From: Desulfovibrio sp.
GTDB lineage: Bacteria > Desulfobacterota > Desulfovibrionia > Desulfovibrionales > Desulfovibrionaceae
Length of the DNA stretch: 64,000 nt
Reading direction: 5' to 3'
Assembly (NCBI GenBank): GCA_016208105.1
Contig: JACQYS010000008.1
Span: 1-64,000 of the forward strand
Position numbers and translations under genes: made by a program. Shown in pieces: positions 25,299 to 34,045 of the stretch. The notes under the pieces are model-generated. The model was not told the origin of the DNA and ran no database searches. It was given only the letters and a program-made list of their open reading frames with translations. Every line of letters begins with the position of its first letter. Within the stretch, counting starts at the first letter, position 1.

Positions 25299-26167
25299 GC
25301 AGCCGCGTCACCGTGCTGGGCGGGCGGACCGGGCTTCTGGGAGTTCCCCTGGCCCGGGCCTTCGATGCCGAGGGTTTTGAGACCGAACCTCTGGGCCGTG
25401 CCGACTTGGACATCTGCGACCCGGTGGCAATGAGCAAATACCTGGACGAATTTCGTCCGGACTGGCTGGTCAACGCCGTGGCCTACACCGCCGTGGATCT
25501 GGCCGAGGACGAACCACAGGAGGCAGCGCGCTTAAACAAAACCCTTCCCGCCATGCTTGGCAGGCTCTGCGCCGACAGGGGAATAGGGCTTTTGCACTTC
25601 AGCACGGATTTCGTATTCAACGGGAAAAAGAGCACTCCCTATACCGAGGACGACCCTGTGGGGCCTGAGAGCGTTTACGGGCAGTCCAAACTCGATGGCG
25701 AAAAAGCCCTTATGGCCCTTGCCCTGCCGCGCCTGATCATCGCCCGGGTGGCCTGGCTTTTCGGACCGGGCAAGAAGAATTTCGTGCGCACCATCCTGAA
25801 CCTCGCCAAGGACCGCAGCGAGCTCAAGGTGGTGCACGACCAGATCGGCTCTCCATCCTACACCCTGGACCTGGCCGACTATTCCGTGGCCCTGGTGAAG
25901 GCCGGAACACCCGGACTCTTCCATCTGGCCAACGCGGGCCGGGCCAGCTGGTGCCAACTGGCCAGCGAAGCAGTGGCCGCGGCCGGGTACGAGTGCCAGG
26001 TGCTGCCCATCACCAGCGCCGACTATCCCCTAAAAGCCACGCGCCCTGCCTACTCCGTACTGGACACCACCAAGTTCTCCGAGGCCACCGGGGTCGCGCC
26101 CAGACCCTGGCTGCAGGCCCTGCGCGAATACGTGTACGCCGAGCTGGAACCCGGCGAAGCCGAATAA
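25295..26167 (+). CDS. rfbD: dTDP-4-dehydrorhamnose reductase
   Basis: A 290-residue NAD(P)H-dependent reductase for the final step to dTDP-L-rhamnose. It shows the dinucleotide motif GGRTGLLG, then VNAVAYTAVDLAEDE, STDFVFNG and the catalytic YGQSKLDGE. The GTG start overlaps the rfbB stop (GTGA). Product use (O-antigen or other surface glycan) is inferred. Confidence 0.93.
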   Translation: MSSRVTVLGGRTGLLGVPLARAFDAEGFETEPLGRADLDICDPVAMSKYLDEFRPDWLVNAVAYTAVDLAEDEPQEAARLNKTLPAMLGRLCADRGIGLLHFSTDFVFNGKKSTPYTEDDPVGPESVYGQSKLDGEKALMALALPRLIIARVAWLFGPGKKNFVRTILNLAKDRSELKVVHDQIGSPSYTLDLADYSVALVKAGTPGLFHLANAGRASWCQLASEAVAAAGYECQVLPITSADYPLKATRPAYSVLDTTKFSEATGVAPRPWLQALREYVYAELEPGEAE

Positions 26168-26190
26168 TTCGTCCCCATATTGTTCAATAC

Positions 26191-26228
26191 AAAGGCCGTG
26201 GAAAACGTTTTCCACGGCCTTTCTTGTT
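26191..26228 (+). terminator. Terminator of rfbBD (also faces the phytase-like gene)
   Basis: A near-perfect 16-bp palindrome (AAAGGCCGTGGAAAAC and complement) followed by TTCTTGTT. It lies 23 bases after the rfbD stop and could serve both strands. Confidence 0.85.
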
Positions 26229-26301
26229 AACGAATGCGGGCCTGTCCTCCTGAAAGCACCACCTAAGCGTCAGGCCTGCTTAACCCCCAACATCTTGTTC
26301 A

Positions 26302-27687
26302 TTAGTAATCTGCGGCTTTCTTGGGCAACGTCGCCACCCACAGCCTGGGGATTTCCCGGGTCGGGCGTATGCCCAGTACCGCCTTGCTGGGCTGCCCCTC
26401 GAAGAGGAGCCTCCCGTCCGCCCCAAGCTGATACTTCGTCGGATCAAGCACCGGTTTGCCGTCCGGTCTCACGGAACTATCAGCTATGGGGACTTCCAAT
26501 CCGAAACCATGGCCACTCATCACCGCCAGAGTGCGTCCGTCCGACAAGAGGGTCATGCTCTCGGCGAATGCCCCGGTGAACCCCGCCGCGTGGAGATCCA
26601 GAACCATGGTTTTGCGGGCGAGCTTCAAATCCTGCTTCCTCCATTGGGCCTTTTCTCTGAGGACTTCAGGCGGCTGGCGAGCGTCGTTGTAAACCTTGTT
26701 GATGTTGTGGGTCTGGGTCAGGTCCACGGAGAAAACCAGGCTGCGGGACTTGCCGCTCTTGTCCACTCCCTGCTCCAGCACAAGCAGACGTTTGTCCGCG
26801 AAGGCCACCACCTCGCCCGTGGACACCGCGGCAGGATCCGGGAAGGTTTCGTCGTCAATGGGGTAGGGCAGTTGCCGCACGCGCTCGGTGTCAGGATCGA
26901 ATTCGATGATTCGGCTAAATATCGCGGGTTTTTCCTCCACAAAAAGAACTCCCCGCATGATGGTGTAGACCTTGCCAGTGGGGCTTATGCTCGTGCCCGA
27001 GAAACCCCAGCCAGCCCGGCGGGTGGCCAGGTAGTCCTCCAGGCCGCTGCCCGGGGCAAGTGCGATGAGAGTGCGGCCATCCCTGGGTGAAACGCGAAGC
27101 AGAGCCGGACGGTACCCGTCCGCCACCCAGAAGACCCCGCGTTTGGCATCGTAGGCCACACCCTGGGGATCCACTCCGTGTTTGTCGAATTCCAGGCGCT
27201 TGAGCGCAAGATCAAGCGGCAACTCGACCTGGCCGCCATGCACGGTTGGCGCGGGCGGAATCCCGCGCAGCGGGTTGCCGTCTTCATCCTTGAGCGCCAG
27301 CATGCCAAGCACTTCGGCCTTGTTTCCCGTAAGCTTCATGGTGGCGATGGAGGGTGTGAAACCAGGCAAAATAAATACGGACGAGGGCGCCAGAGCACCC
27401 TGCCCGGGAACCATGGGCCCTTTGACGGTTGGTCCGCGCCCGGTGAGCGTATTAAGGACCATGGACCCGTCGGCCTGGGCCTGGGCGCAGTTCAGGCCGA
27501 ATCCGAGGCCCGGCAGAAAACCATTGGGAAATTGCCCGCGAAGATATTCCGGCACCGGAACCATCATGGCTTGCGGGACGATGACTTCCGGGGAGCGCAC
27601 CTCTGGCGCCTGCGCACTCGCCGGGAGGCAAAACACCGGAAGAACCCAAGCAGCCAGGATCAGGCACAATAAGAAATGCGACGCCAT
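26302..27687 (-). CDS. Exported esterase-like/phytase-like beta-propeller protein
   Basis: A 461-residue secreted protein with a signal peptide (LLCLILAAWVLPVFCLPASAQA). The body matches the 'esterase-like activity of phytase' family, with features such as DPQGVAYDAKRGVFWVADGY, RIIEFDPDTERVRQLPY and TLLSDGRTLAVMSGHGF. A propeller fold and calcium-dependent phosphoester hydrolysis are inferred from the family; the substrate is unknown. The start at 27687 is supported by AAGGAG 7-8 bases upstream. It is separated by about 200 bases from the regulator gene. Confidence 0.78.
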   Translation of the reverse strand: MASHFLLCLILAAWVLPVFCLPASAQAPEVRSPEVIVPQAMMVPVPEYLRGQFPNGFLPGLGFGLNCAQAQADGSMVLNTLTGRGPTVKGPMVPGQGALAPSSVFILPGFTPSIATMKLTGNKAEVLGMLALKDEDGNPLRGIPPAPTVHGGQVELPLDLALKRLEFDKHGVDPQGVAYDAKRGVFWVADGYRPALLRVSPRDGRTLIALAPGSGLEDYLATRRAGWGFSGTSISPTGKVYTIMRGVLFVEEKPAIFSRIIEFDPDTERVRQLPYPIDDETFPDPAAVSTGEVVAFADKRLLVLEQGVDKSGKSRSLVFSVDLTQTHNINKVYNDARQPPEVLREKAQWRKQDLKLARKTMVLDLHAAGFTGAFAESMTLLSDGRTLAVMSGHGFGLEVPIADSSVRPDGKPVLDPTKYQLGADGRLLFEGQPSKAVLGIRPTREIPRLWVATLPKKAADY

Positions 27688-27885
27688 CCTGGTCTCCTTA
27701 ACCTGCCCTGAAGCGGCGGGAAGAATTACTCGGTGACAACCGGTGAGCAAACCCGGCCATCGCTCACGGCAACTGCCAACAAGGCGTATTTGAGACAGCC
27801 TGATGCGGCCCCATAACGCACAGTTACATTCAGAAATCATCCGCAACACGAATGCCGGCCAGTCAAAACGCCCTGGCCGGGCCTG

Positions 27886-29286
27886 TCAGGACTTGAATTC
27901 CTGGGCTTCAATTCCTAACCTTTTCAATATCTTCTGTAAACTCGCCCGTTCGAGCCCGCTCACCCTGGCCGCCTCGGAGACGTTCCCACGGGTACGACCC
28001 AGCAGTTGGTCAACATAGGCCCTGGTGAAAGCTTCCACGGCCTGATTTTTGGCATCCTGGTAGCTGCCCAGGATGCACGCGGGCGGGGCAACCGTTATGC
28101 CCGCTCCCGCGTCAACGGTCCTGGCCGTGGGAGCGTCGATGACGTCGCCCGGGGAAAACACCACCAGACGACGCATGAAGTTCAAAAGCTCCCGCACGTT
28201 TCCGGGCCACTCTCTGCCGGCCAGATACCCAAGGGCGTCCGGGGTGAGCTCTTTCTCCGCGAGGTTCATCTCCTTGCAGGTTCGCTTGAGGAAATGGATA
28301 GCCAAAAGGGGCACATCTTCCCGGCGTTCGCGAAGGGTTGGAGTTTGGATGGTCAGCACGTTCAGGCGGTAGAAAAGATCCTCACGAAAGGACCTGTCCC
28401 TGATCTTCTCCTCCAGGTGCTGGTTGGTGGACGCGATGATGCGCACGTCCACCTTCACGGTCTCGCTGCCGCCTACCGCACGCACCTCCCGCTCCTGCAG
28501 CACCCGCAGGAGCTTGGTCTGGATGTTCATGGGGATATCGCCGATCTCGTCCAAGAGAATGGTCCCGCCTTCCGCAGCCAAGAAAAGGCCCTTGCTGGAC
28601 CGCTCCGCTCCGGTGAAGGCCCCTTTCACATGGCCGAAAAGCTCCGATTCCAGAAGCTGCTCCGGGATGGCCGGGCAGTTTACCGACAACATGGGACCGT
28701 CGTTTCGCCCGCTCAGGCGGTGGATGGCCCTGGCCACCACCTCCTTGCCCGTTCCCGATTCCCCTTGGATGAGAACCGTGTAGTCCGACCCGGCCACCGC
28801 TGATATGGTCTGCTTGAGCCGTATGACGCTTGACGATTCGCCGATGAGCTCGCGCCAGGTTTCCGCTTCGGCCACGGATTCGCGCAGCCTTCGGTTCTCG
28901 GTGATGAGCCGCATGCGCTCCAAGGCCTTGTCCAGGGTCAGAAACAGGTTGTCCGGTTCCACCGGCTTGGTGATGAAGTCGTAGGCACCGGCCTTGAGGG
29001 CCGCCACGGCCGAGCTCACGTCGCCATGCGCGGTGAGCATCACCACTGTGAGCATGGGGTTGCGGGCGTGGGCCCGTTCCAAAAGCTCCTGCCCGCTCAT
29101 GCCGGGCATGCGCAGATCCGTGAACATGAGGTTCGGAATCTTCTCGTCCAGAAGGGCCAGGGCCTGAGCGCCGTCGTGGGCCTGTATGATGTCCAGCAGC
29201 GGATGGCGCGAGCTGATAAGCCGCGCCAGGCCCTTGGTGAAGTCCGGTTGGTCGTCCACTAGCAGAATCGATTCAGGCCGCTTCAC
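27886..29286 (-). CDS. Sigma-54-dependent response regulator (NtrC family)
   Basis: A 466-residue activator. The receiver domain (1-120) has the phosphoacceptor D57 in MFTDLRMPG. The AAA+ domain (about 145-375) carries Walker A GESGTGKE and the sigma-54 contact loop GAFTGA. A Fis-type helix-turn-helix ends the protein ([20 protein letters not shown]). It should activate sigma-54 promoters after phosphorylation by the kinase encoded just upstream. GTG start with AGGAGA upstream; overlaps the kinase gene by 14 bases. A sigma-54 promoter is found nearby at 32468. Confidence 0.95.
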   Translation of the reverse strand: MKRPESILLVDDQPDFTKGLARLISSRHPLLDIIQAHDGAQALALLDEKIPNLMFTDLRMPGMSGQELLERAHARNPMLTVVMLTAHGDVSSAVAALKAGAYDFITKPVEPDNLFLTLDKALERMRLITENRRLRESVAEAETWRELIGESSSVIRLKQTISAVAGSDYTVLIQGESGTGKEVVARAIHRLSGRNDGPMLSVNCPAIPEQLLESELFGHVKGAFTGAERSSKGLFLAAEGGTILLDEIGDIPMNIQTKLLRVLQEREVRAVGGSETVKVDVRIIASTNQHLEEKIRDRSFREDLFYRLNVLTIQTPTLRERREDVPLLAIHFLKRTCKEMNLAEKELTPDALGYLAGREWPGNVRELLNFMRRLVVFSPGDVIDAPTARTVDAGAGITVAPPACILGSYQDAKNQAVEAFTRAYVDQLLGRTRGNVSEAARVSGLERASLQKILKRLGIEAQEFKS

Positions 29287-31711
29287 GTTTCGTCTCCTGG
29301 GTTCCGGCCAGCGGGAGCCGGACGATGAATTCGGCCCCGCCGTCGCTTACGGCTTCCACGCTGCCCCCCATGTCGTTCACTAGCCCGAAGACCACGGCAA
29401 GCCCAAGCCCGGTGCCCTTGCCCACTTCCTTGGTGGTGAAGAACGGATCGAAGATACGCCCCAGATTTTCAGGGGGGATGCCCGGTCCGTTGTCCGCCAC
29501 GCGAAGGACAGCCAAGCCGTCTTCCACGCCGGTGCTCACCTTGATGCTCCCACCTGTGGGGCTCACCGCGTCCAGGGCATTGATGAGCAGGTTGGACAAT
29601 ATCTGCTCAAGCGAAGTGATGTCCGCCCGGACTTCCGGCATGCCTTCCGGCGCGTCCACTTCCAGGCTCACCCCTTCGGCCGAGGCCTGGGCCTGGAAGA
29701 CGCCCGCCGTTCTGCGGGCCACAACAACCAGGTCACAGGTGCCGTCCGCGCCCTTCTTGGGCCTTACGAAGTCCAAAAGGTCCCGCAGCACCTTCTGGGC
29801 CTGGCGGGTGTGGCGCAGAATGACTTCAACGTCTTCACGGCTCTCCTCCTGGCCGGCGGATGCCTTGAGCAGTTCCCCATAGAAAAGGATCACCCCCAGG
29901 GGATTGTTGATTTCGTGGGCCAGACCCGCAGCCAACCGGCCCACTGCAACGAGTTTCTCGTTCTGCTGGGCCAGCTCCTGCATGCGCCTTTCTCCCGTTA
30001 CCTCGCGGGCATAGGCCACCAGACGCCCTCCCCTGCCCCGGTATTCCGGCAAGGGATAGAGCGATACCAAAAACGTCCTGTCGCCGGGCAGCTTCACTTC
30101 CCGAACCAGAGGGCCGGCCAGCACGAAGTCCGGCAGCGGCTGTCCGGGAACTATTCCCAGAGACTGCCGCAAGCTCGTGGTCGCGTCCCCCGCGCTTCGT
30201 GCACCGGAGGCCGACAGCTGCCTGGCCGATTCGTTGGCCAGCACCACCTGACCTTGGCCATCGAGCAGGGCCACCGGATCGCTTATCCCCTCGAATACGG
30301 CGTGCAGCAGGTCGTTCTGGCGGATAAGGTTGTCCAAGGCGTCCATGTTCTCCATGACCACGCCAAGTTGTTGCCCTACCGCCAGGAGCACTTCCCTGGG
30401 CATTGGGTCGGGCAGGTTCTCTTTGGTCCAGCACAGGGTAAGCATGCCGTGGGCAGCGCCTGAAGTCTGCACCGGAATATAGGCGCAACCGTCCGTGAAC
30501 ACCGTTTCCCCACGGGCGGCCATCCTCTCCCAGGACTGCGGCATGGGAGCCTGGCCGTCCTGATCCGGCCAGGAATAGGAGGCACCGGCGGACATGGTGC
30601 AGCAATAGGTCACCCTGTGCGCGCCGAATCTCTTGCCTATTAACCCCAGGCAACCGTCCAGAATCTCCTTGCGATCCCTAGTGTGATTCAAGCCATTGAG
30701 CAAATTGACGAAGAGCCCCACATCCGCCCTTCGGGCTTCCGCTTCCCGGCTCAAATCTCTGGTGCGTCCTTCCACCATGCCTTCAAGGTTGGATGCGTAG
30801 GACTGCAACTGCCACCTGGCCTGCCTCAGGCTTTCCGCGAACTGCTCCATGGACGCCAGCATGAGCTCGATCTCGTCCTTGGATTTATCCAGGGGGTGAG
30901 GTTTGGGTGCGATGGCCGCCTCGCTGGCAGCCTCCGGGAAGTGGCGGCCCATGAGCGACAGAGCGCGGTGAAGGTTGTGCACCACCAGACGGTTGAAGAA
31001 AACGTAGATGGAAGCGAACAAGCACAGGGTGCCAACGCTGAACATCAGCACGAAACCAAGCGTGGCTCCCTGAATGCGCATGGCAGTGGCCTGCATGGGC
31101 AGCACCACCACATGAGCCCCGGCAAGTTCGCCTTCCTTGCGGTTGAAGCCGCGCTCCGTGCCGAATGTCTCGATGAGGTCCTTGGGAGCCTGGGCCGGGT
31201 CTCCGTGGCAGCGCAGGCAGAATCCCTGGTAGCGGACCGGCTGGGCCATGACCAGGTATTCATGACCCTGCTCCTTGATGAAGGCTTCCCCCCATTGCTG
31301 GTAAGGGTCTGCGTTGAAGCGTTCGATGAAATCGCGTTCCAGGCCCACGGCCTCCAGGTCCGGGCTGCGCGCTCCGATGGCCACTCGTCTGAAGCGGTAG
31401 TCTCCATGTGCTTCCTGGCCGGAGGGTCCCATGGCGGCCCGGGCCAGAGCCGTGCAGGACATCGCCTCGAGAAGCCCCTGGTCCTCAAGGAGCGTCCCGG
31501 TGATCACGGGGCGGAGATTGTCCTGCACGTAGGCGTGCAGGGACTCCACACCCCGCAGGATGACCTGAGCCTTGCCCCTGGCTTCCTGCTCCAGGGTCTC
31601 ACGCAGATACTGCTGCAAGAGGTACACGAAGAATATCCCGATGACCGCCATAATCGCCGCCAAGCCCAGGATGAACTTGGTCTGGAGGTTGCGGGGCTTG
31701 AATATGTTCAT
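29273..31711 (-). CDS. Haem-binding (DUF3365) sensor histidine kinase
   Basis: An 812-residue membrane kinase. TM1 at about 14-34; periplasmic DUF3365/Tll0287-like domain with a c-type haem site CLRCH at 165-169; TM2 near 213-235. Then come a HAMP-like/coiled segment, a GAF-like region (about 325-475), a PAS domain (about 480-575), the dimerisation domain with phosphoacceptor H599 in [11 protein letters not shown], and the ATPase domain with [16 protein letters not shown] and GTGLGLA. The haem suggests sensing of redox state or a gas. Partner is the sigma-54 regulator. ATG 31711 is chosen over one 13 codons upstream. Confidence 0.9.
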   Translation of the reverse strand: MNIFKPRNLQTKFILGLAAIMAVIGIFFVYLLQQYLRETLEQEARGKAQVILRGVESLHAYVQDNLRPVITGTLLEDQGLLEAMSCTALARAAMGPSGQEAHGDYRFRRVAIGARSPDLEAVGLERDFIERFNADPYQQWGEAFIKEQGHEYLVMAQPVRYQGFCLRCHGDPAQAPKDLIETFGTERGFNRKEGELAGAHVVVLPMQATAMRIQGATLGFVLMFSVGTLCLFASIYVFFNRLVVHNLHRALSLMGRHFPEAASEAAIAPKPHPLDKSKDEIELMLASMEQFAESLRQARWQLQSYASNLEGMVEGRTRDLSREAEARRADVGLFVNLLNGLNHTRDRKEILDGCLGLIGKRFGAHRVTYCCTMSAGASYSWPDQDGQAPMPQSWERMAARGETVFTDGCAYIPVQTSGAAHGMLTLCWTKENLPDPMPREVLLAVGQQLGVVMENMDALDNLIRQNDLLHAVFEGISDPVALLDGQGQVVLANESARQLSASGARSAGDATTSLRQSLGIVPGQPLPDFVLAGPLVREVKLPGDRTFLVSLYPLPEYRGRGGRLVAYAREVTGERRMQELAQQNEKLVAVGRLAAGLAHEINNPLGVILFYGELLKASAGQEESREDVEVILRHTRQAQKVLRDLLDFVRPKKGADGTCDLVVVARRTAGVFQAQASAEGVSLEVDAPEGMPEVRADITSLEQILSNLLINALDAVSPTGGSIKVSTGVEDGLAVLRVADNGPGIPPENLGRIFDPFFTTKEVGKGTGLGLAVVFGLVNDMGGSVEAVSDGGAEFIVRLPLAGTQETKREAA

Positions 31712-31818
31712 CGTTTTGCTGTCCTGAGTCGCCGCTTGAAGCGGCAACACGATTTGGTTCGCGCGTCACAGTGAAGCCGGTCTTGACGGACTGCCTCCGT
31801 CGGGACACTGTCGTCAGC

Positions 31819-32343
31819 ATGGACGCCAGCAGCGAAACTCCACGCACCTGCTTGGACGACGGCTACGAAATCTTCTGGGCCACCCCTGAGGTGGCTGTGG
31901 GAGCTATGCCCTGCAAGCCCGGCCACCTGAAACTGCTTCATGCCCACGGCATCAGCGCCGTGCTCAACTTGTGCGCCGAGTTTTGCGATCTGCCTGACAT
32001 CGAGCGCGATCACGGCCTGCACGTTCGCTACCTGCCCATCGACGACATGGGCGTGCCCGATCCAGGCCTGCTGGACGACGCATTGGCCTGGCTGGACGAG
32101 CAACTGGCGCACGGCGGCAAGGTCTTCATCCACTGCCGCTTCGGCATGGGCCGCACGGGCACGGTGCTGGCCTGCTGGCTGGCCCGCCGGGGGATATGCC
32201 TGAGCCAGACGGCTGGCTGGCGGGCAACCCCAGTTTCACATGAGCAGCACCGTTTCGTCAGAAGTTACCTGAACCGCCTGGGAATAAGCCCCCAAACAAA
32301 CGGTCTGTGGAAGCATCTCAAAGCCTGCCTCTTTGGAAACTGA
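31819..32343 (+). CDS. Dual-specificity/tyrosine phosphatase-like protein
   Basis: A 174-residue protein with the Cys-dependent phosphatase P-loop HCRFGMGRTGT (HCX5R) near the middle, and the upstream aspartate loop DDMGVPDPGLL as general acid. It resembles bacterial dual-specificity phosphatases related to kinase/phosphatase signalling. The ATG at 31819 is used; an in-frame GTG at 31771 is the alternative and neither has a good ribosome binding site. Divergent from the haem kinase gene. Confidence 0.8.
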   Translation: MDASSETPRTCLDDGYEIFWATPEVAVGAMPCKPGHLKLLHAHGISAVLNLCAEFCDLPDIERDHGLHVRYLPIDDMGVPDPGLLDDALAWLDEQLAHGGKVFIHCRFGMGRTGTVLACWLARRGICLSQTAGWRATPVSHEQHRFVRSYLNRLGISPQTNGLWKHLKACLFGN

Positions 32344-32467
32344 GTTTCCCAGAATGCATCCTTAAGAACGCACCCTGCAAACTCAGGTACGCAAAAGAAC
32401 GATTCTCTGTCCATCTCTATTTTTAGTAGAACAATGATTTCAAAGTGTTAACCAAAACGACCCACAT

Positions 32468-32483
32468 TGGCATCCACTTTGCT
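32468..32483 (+). promoter_or_regulatory. Sigma-54 promoter
   Basis: TTGGCATCCACTTTGCT: GG at 32469-32470 and GC at 32481-32482 with exactly 10 bases between, matching the -24/-12 consensus TGGCAC-N5-TTGC with one mismatch. Predicted transcription start about 32494. A sigma-54 activator gene lies 3.2 kb away on the other strand. Confidence 0.75.
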
Positions 32484-32493
32484 TAATGAGAAT

Positions 32494-32637
32494 CGGGTTG
32501 GTTGTGGTGGGGGATGCCGCGAGAATTAGAGCGCTCGCGGAAGTCCTTCACTCGAGTCGAGCGCATCCGGCCTCCCGCCGGGCCTCTTCCCTCAGGGCAG
32601 GGCCGCGAAGGTGACGACCTTCGCGGCCCTATATTTT
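32494..32637 (+). ncRNA. Candidate sigma-54-dependent small RNA
   Basis: About 144 nt from the predicted start to the T tract. Structure visible by eye: a G-rich 5' end (GGTTGGTTGTGGTGGGGG, 32496-32513) able to form a two-tier G-quadruplex; hairpin CCGCGAG/CTCGCGG (32517-32540 region); hairpin CCGGC/GCCGG (about 32569-32584); and the 14-bp terminator stem. No ribosome-bound frame ends before the terminator. No known RNA family was recognised. Function is unknown; regulation by the nearby haem-kinase/regulator pair is a guess. Confidence 0.55.
32599..32637 (+). terminator. Strong intrinsic terminator of the small-RNA unit
   Basis: A 14-bp perfect stem (AGGGCCGCGAAGGT and complement, loop GACG) followed by ATATTTTC. 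Confidence 0.85.
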
Positions 32638-32678
32638 CACTTGCCTTTCTGAAACCCTGCTTTATCCTTCTCTAATAC

Positions 32679-33932
32679 ATGTCGCCGCTAGCCAAAGATA
32701 TCAGCCAGGCCTGCCGTTTCGAAAACCGTGTGGACATCCGTTGCGAACTGATGCGCCTTCTTGAAGACGCACCGGACGCCGTGCGAGTGGCTGTCCTGCA
32801 CCTTATGGTTTCCTTGAAAACGAGCCTGGACGTCCTGGTCAAACGTCCGGACTTCCAGGACGTTGCAAAACCCGTCCGCAACTGGGCGGAACTGCTCACC
32901 GGGCTTACGGAACTTCGCCTGGACTTAGACAGGATAAAATCTTCCCGCCTGGCCAGGCTGCGCCATTGCCACCCCCATTTCATACAGCTCGAACACCGCT
33001 TTGAACTCCTTAAGCGCGCCTACGAGTCTTCCACGCTCATGATCGAAATCATCTACGCCCTCATCGCGGCCGGACAGGAGTTCACCACTGCCGAGGAAGT
33101 TCTGGAGCAGTCCGGTGAGATCCTGCTCCGAGAGCTGGGGGCGGACCTGTACGTCTGCCGCCTGCGGGACGACGAAGGCAGCTGGATCAACGTGGCGGCC
33201 AACGACTCCGAAGACAAGCAGACCCCCATCTTCGTCTGGGCCATGGAGGATTCGCTCCCCAACCACCCGGTCATGCAGGCTGTGCACGAACGGGGCATCT
33301 TTCACGTTCTTTCCAACGACCTGCGCGGGCTGGAACGCGGAGGAGAATCCGTGGACTGCATGGCCTACCACGAGGGCTACCGCTCCCGCCTGGCCTTTTT
33401 GCTCCGTACCGACTGCGAGGCGTTCGGCGCCATAAACCTCTATTCGCACCAGCCCGGTTTTTTTGACCGCTTCGATTCGCAGTTCCTGGCGGACGCCTCC
33501 AAGATCGTTTCCCTCACCGTGGGCCGCCAGCTTGAGGTCGGCAAGGACGCCCTGGCCAAGGCGGCGGGCGGCATGGCCCACGTGGGCAACAATGTGCTGG
33601 GCATCATGATGAATTACAACTCCCTGGTCATGGAGGAGCTGGAATACCTCTCCGGCGAAGTGAAGTCCGCCCTGGGGAGGACCCTTCCGGACAGAGACGT
33701 GGAAGGCCTGGCCCGCGAGATCGCTTCCCTGCGCAAGCTGCTCATCGAGCTGGACCTGGACCGCAAGGTCAATTCCCTCCAGGGAGTTGCCGAGGCCATC
33801 CTGCGCTTGAAGGCCGCCATCGAGAACCTGCTTTCCCAGGTGAACAAGCCCGTGCTCATGCCCTATGTGCGCGGCCAGGAAGTGCTCGACCTGGAGCCTT
33901 CCCACTCCCTGCCTGCCGGCCACCCGACTTAA
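32679..33932 (+). CDS. GAF-domain protein with histidine-kinase-like dimerisation segment
   Basis: A 417-residue cytoplasmic protein. The N-terminal 120 residues are helical and unrecognised. A GAF-type domain spans about 125-285 (AAGQEFTTAEEVLEQSGEILL through YSHQPGFFDRFDSQFLADA). It is followed by AKAAGGMAHVGNNVLGIMMNY, which resembles the phosphoacceptor helix of histidine kinases (H near 303), and a second long helix to about 390. There is no ATPase domain. It may be a phosphotransfer or GAF sensor adaptor. Translation start has no evident Shine-Dalgarno sequence. Confidence 0.6.
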   Translation: MSPLAKDISQACRFENRVDIRCELMRLLEDAPDAVRVAVLHLMVSLKTSLDVLVKRPDFQDVAKPVRNWAELLTGLTELRLDLDRIKSSRLARLRHCHPHFIQLEHRFELLKRAYESSTLMIEIIYALIAAGQEFTTAEEVLEQSGEILLRELGADLYVCRLRDDEGSWINVAANDSEDKQTPIFVWAMEDSLPNHPVMQAVHERGIFHVLSNDLRGLERGGESVDCMAYHEGYRSRLAFLLRTDCEAFGAINLYSHQPGFFDRFDSQFLADASKIVSLTVGRQLEVGKDALAKAAGGMAHVGNNVLGIMMNYNSLVMEELEYLSGEVKSALGRTLPDRDVEGLAREIASLRKLLIELDLDRKVNSLQGVAEAILRLKAAIENLLSQVNKPVLMPYVRGQEVLDLEPSHSLPAGHPT

Positions 33933-33984
33933 GCGGCGGCGCCCCAAGGGCGCGTCAACCCGGCCCTGGTTCACGACCGCCGTC

Positions 33985-34013
33985 TTGACAGCACCGCCCA
34001 CCGTTGTTAGCTG
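33985..34013 (+). promoter_or_regulatory. Promoter of hrcA-grpE
   Basis: Consensus -35 TTGACA (33985-33990), 17-base spacer, weak -10 TAGCTG (34008-34013). The predicted start falls inside the CIRCE element, the classical arrangement for HrcA repression. Confidence 0.65.
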
Positions 34014-34014
34014 T

Positions 34015-34041
34015 TTGGCACTCTCAAAAGACGAGTGCCAA
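34015..34041 (+). promoter_or_regulatory. CIRCE operator
   Basis: TTGGCACTC-N9-GAGTGCCAA, a perfect 9-9-9 inverted repeat differing from the consensus (TTAGCACTC-N9-GAGTGCTAA) at one symmetric position per arm. Binding site of HrcA. It ends 4 bases before the hrcA ATG. Confidence 0.95.
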
Positions 34042-34045
34042 AACC

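Larger units (their letters stand above)
32344..32678. other. 335-base gene-free stretch holding a sigma-54 small-RNA unit
   Basis: No protein gene is supported. The left part (32344-32467) is AT-richer with no clear signal. The rest holds a sigma-54 promoter, a structured G-rich segment and a strong terminator, annotated separately. A 53-codon ATG frame (32514-32675) reads straight through the terminator and is not called. Confidence 0.6.

Noticed and set aside
32514-32675. A 53-codon ATG frame within the candidate small RNA
   Set aside because: It reads through the terminator stem, has Arg/Pro-rich nonsense composition and a GGTGGGGG too close to the ATG to be a normal ribosome site.
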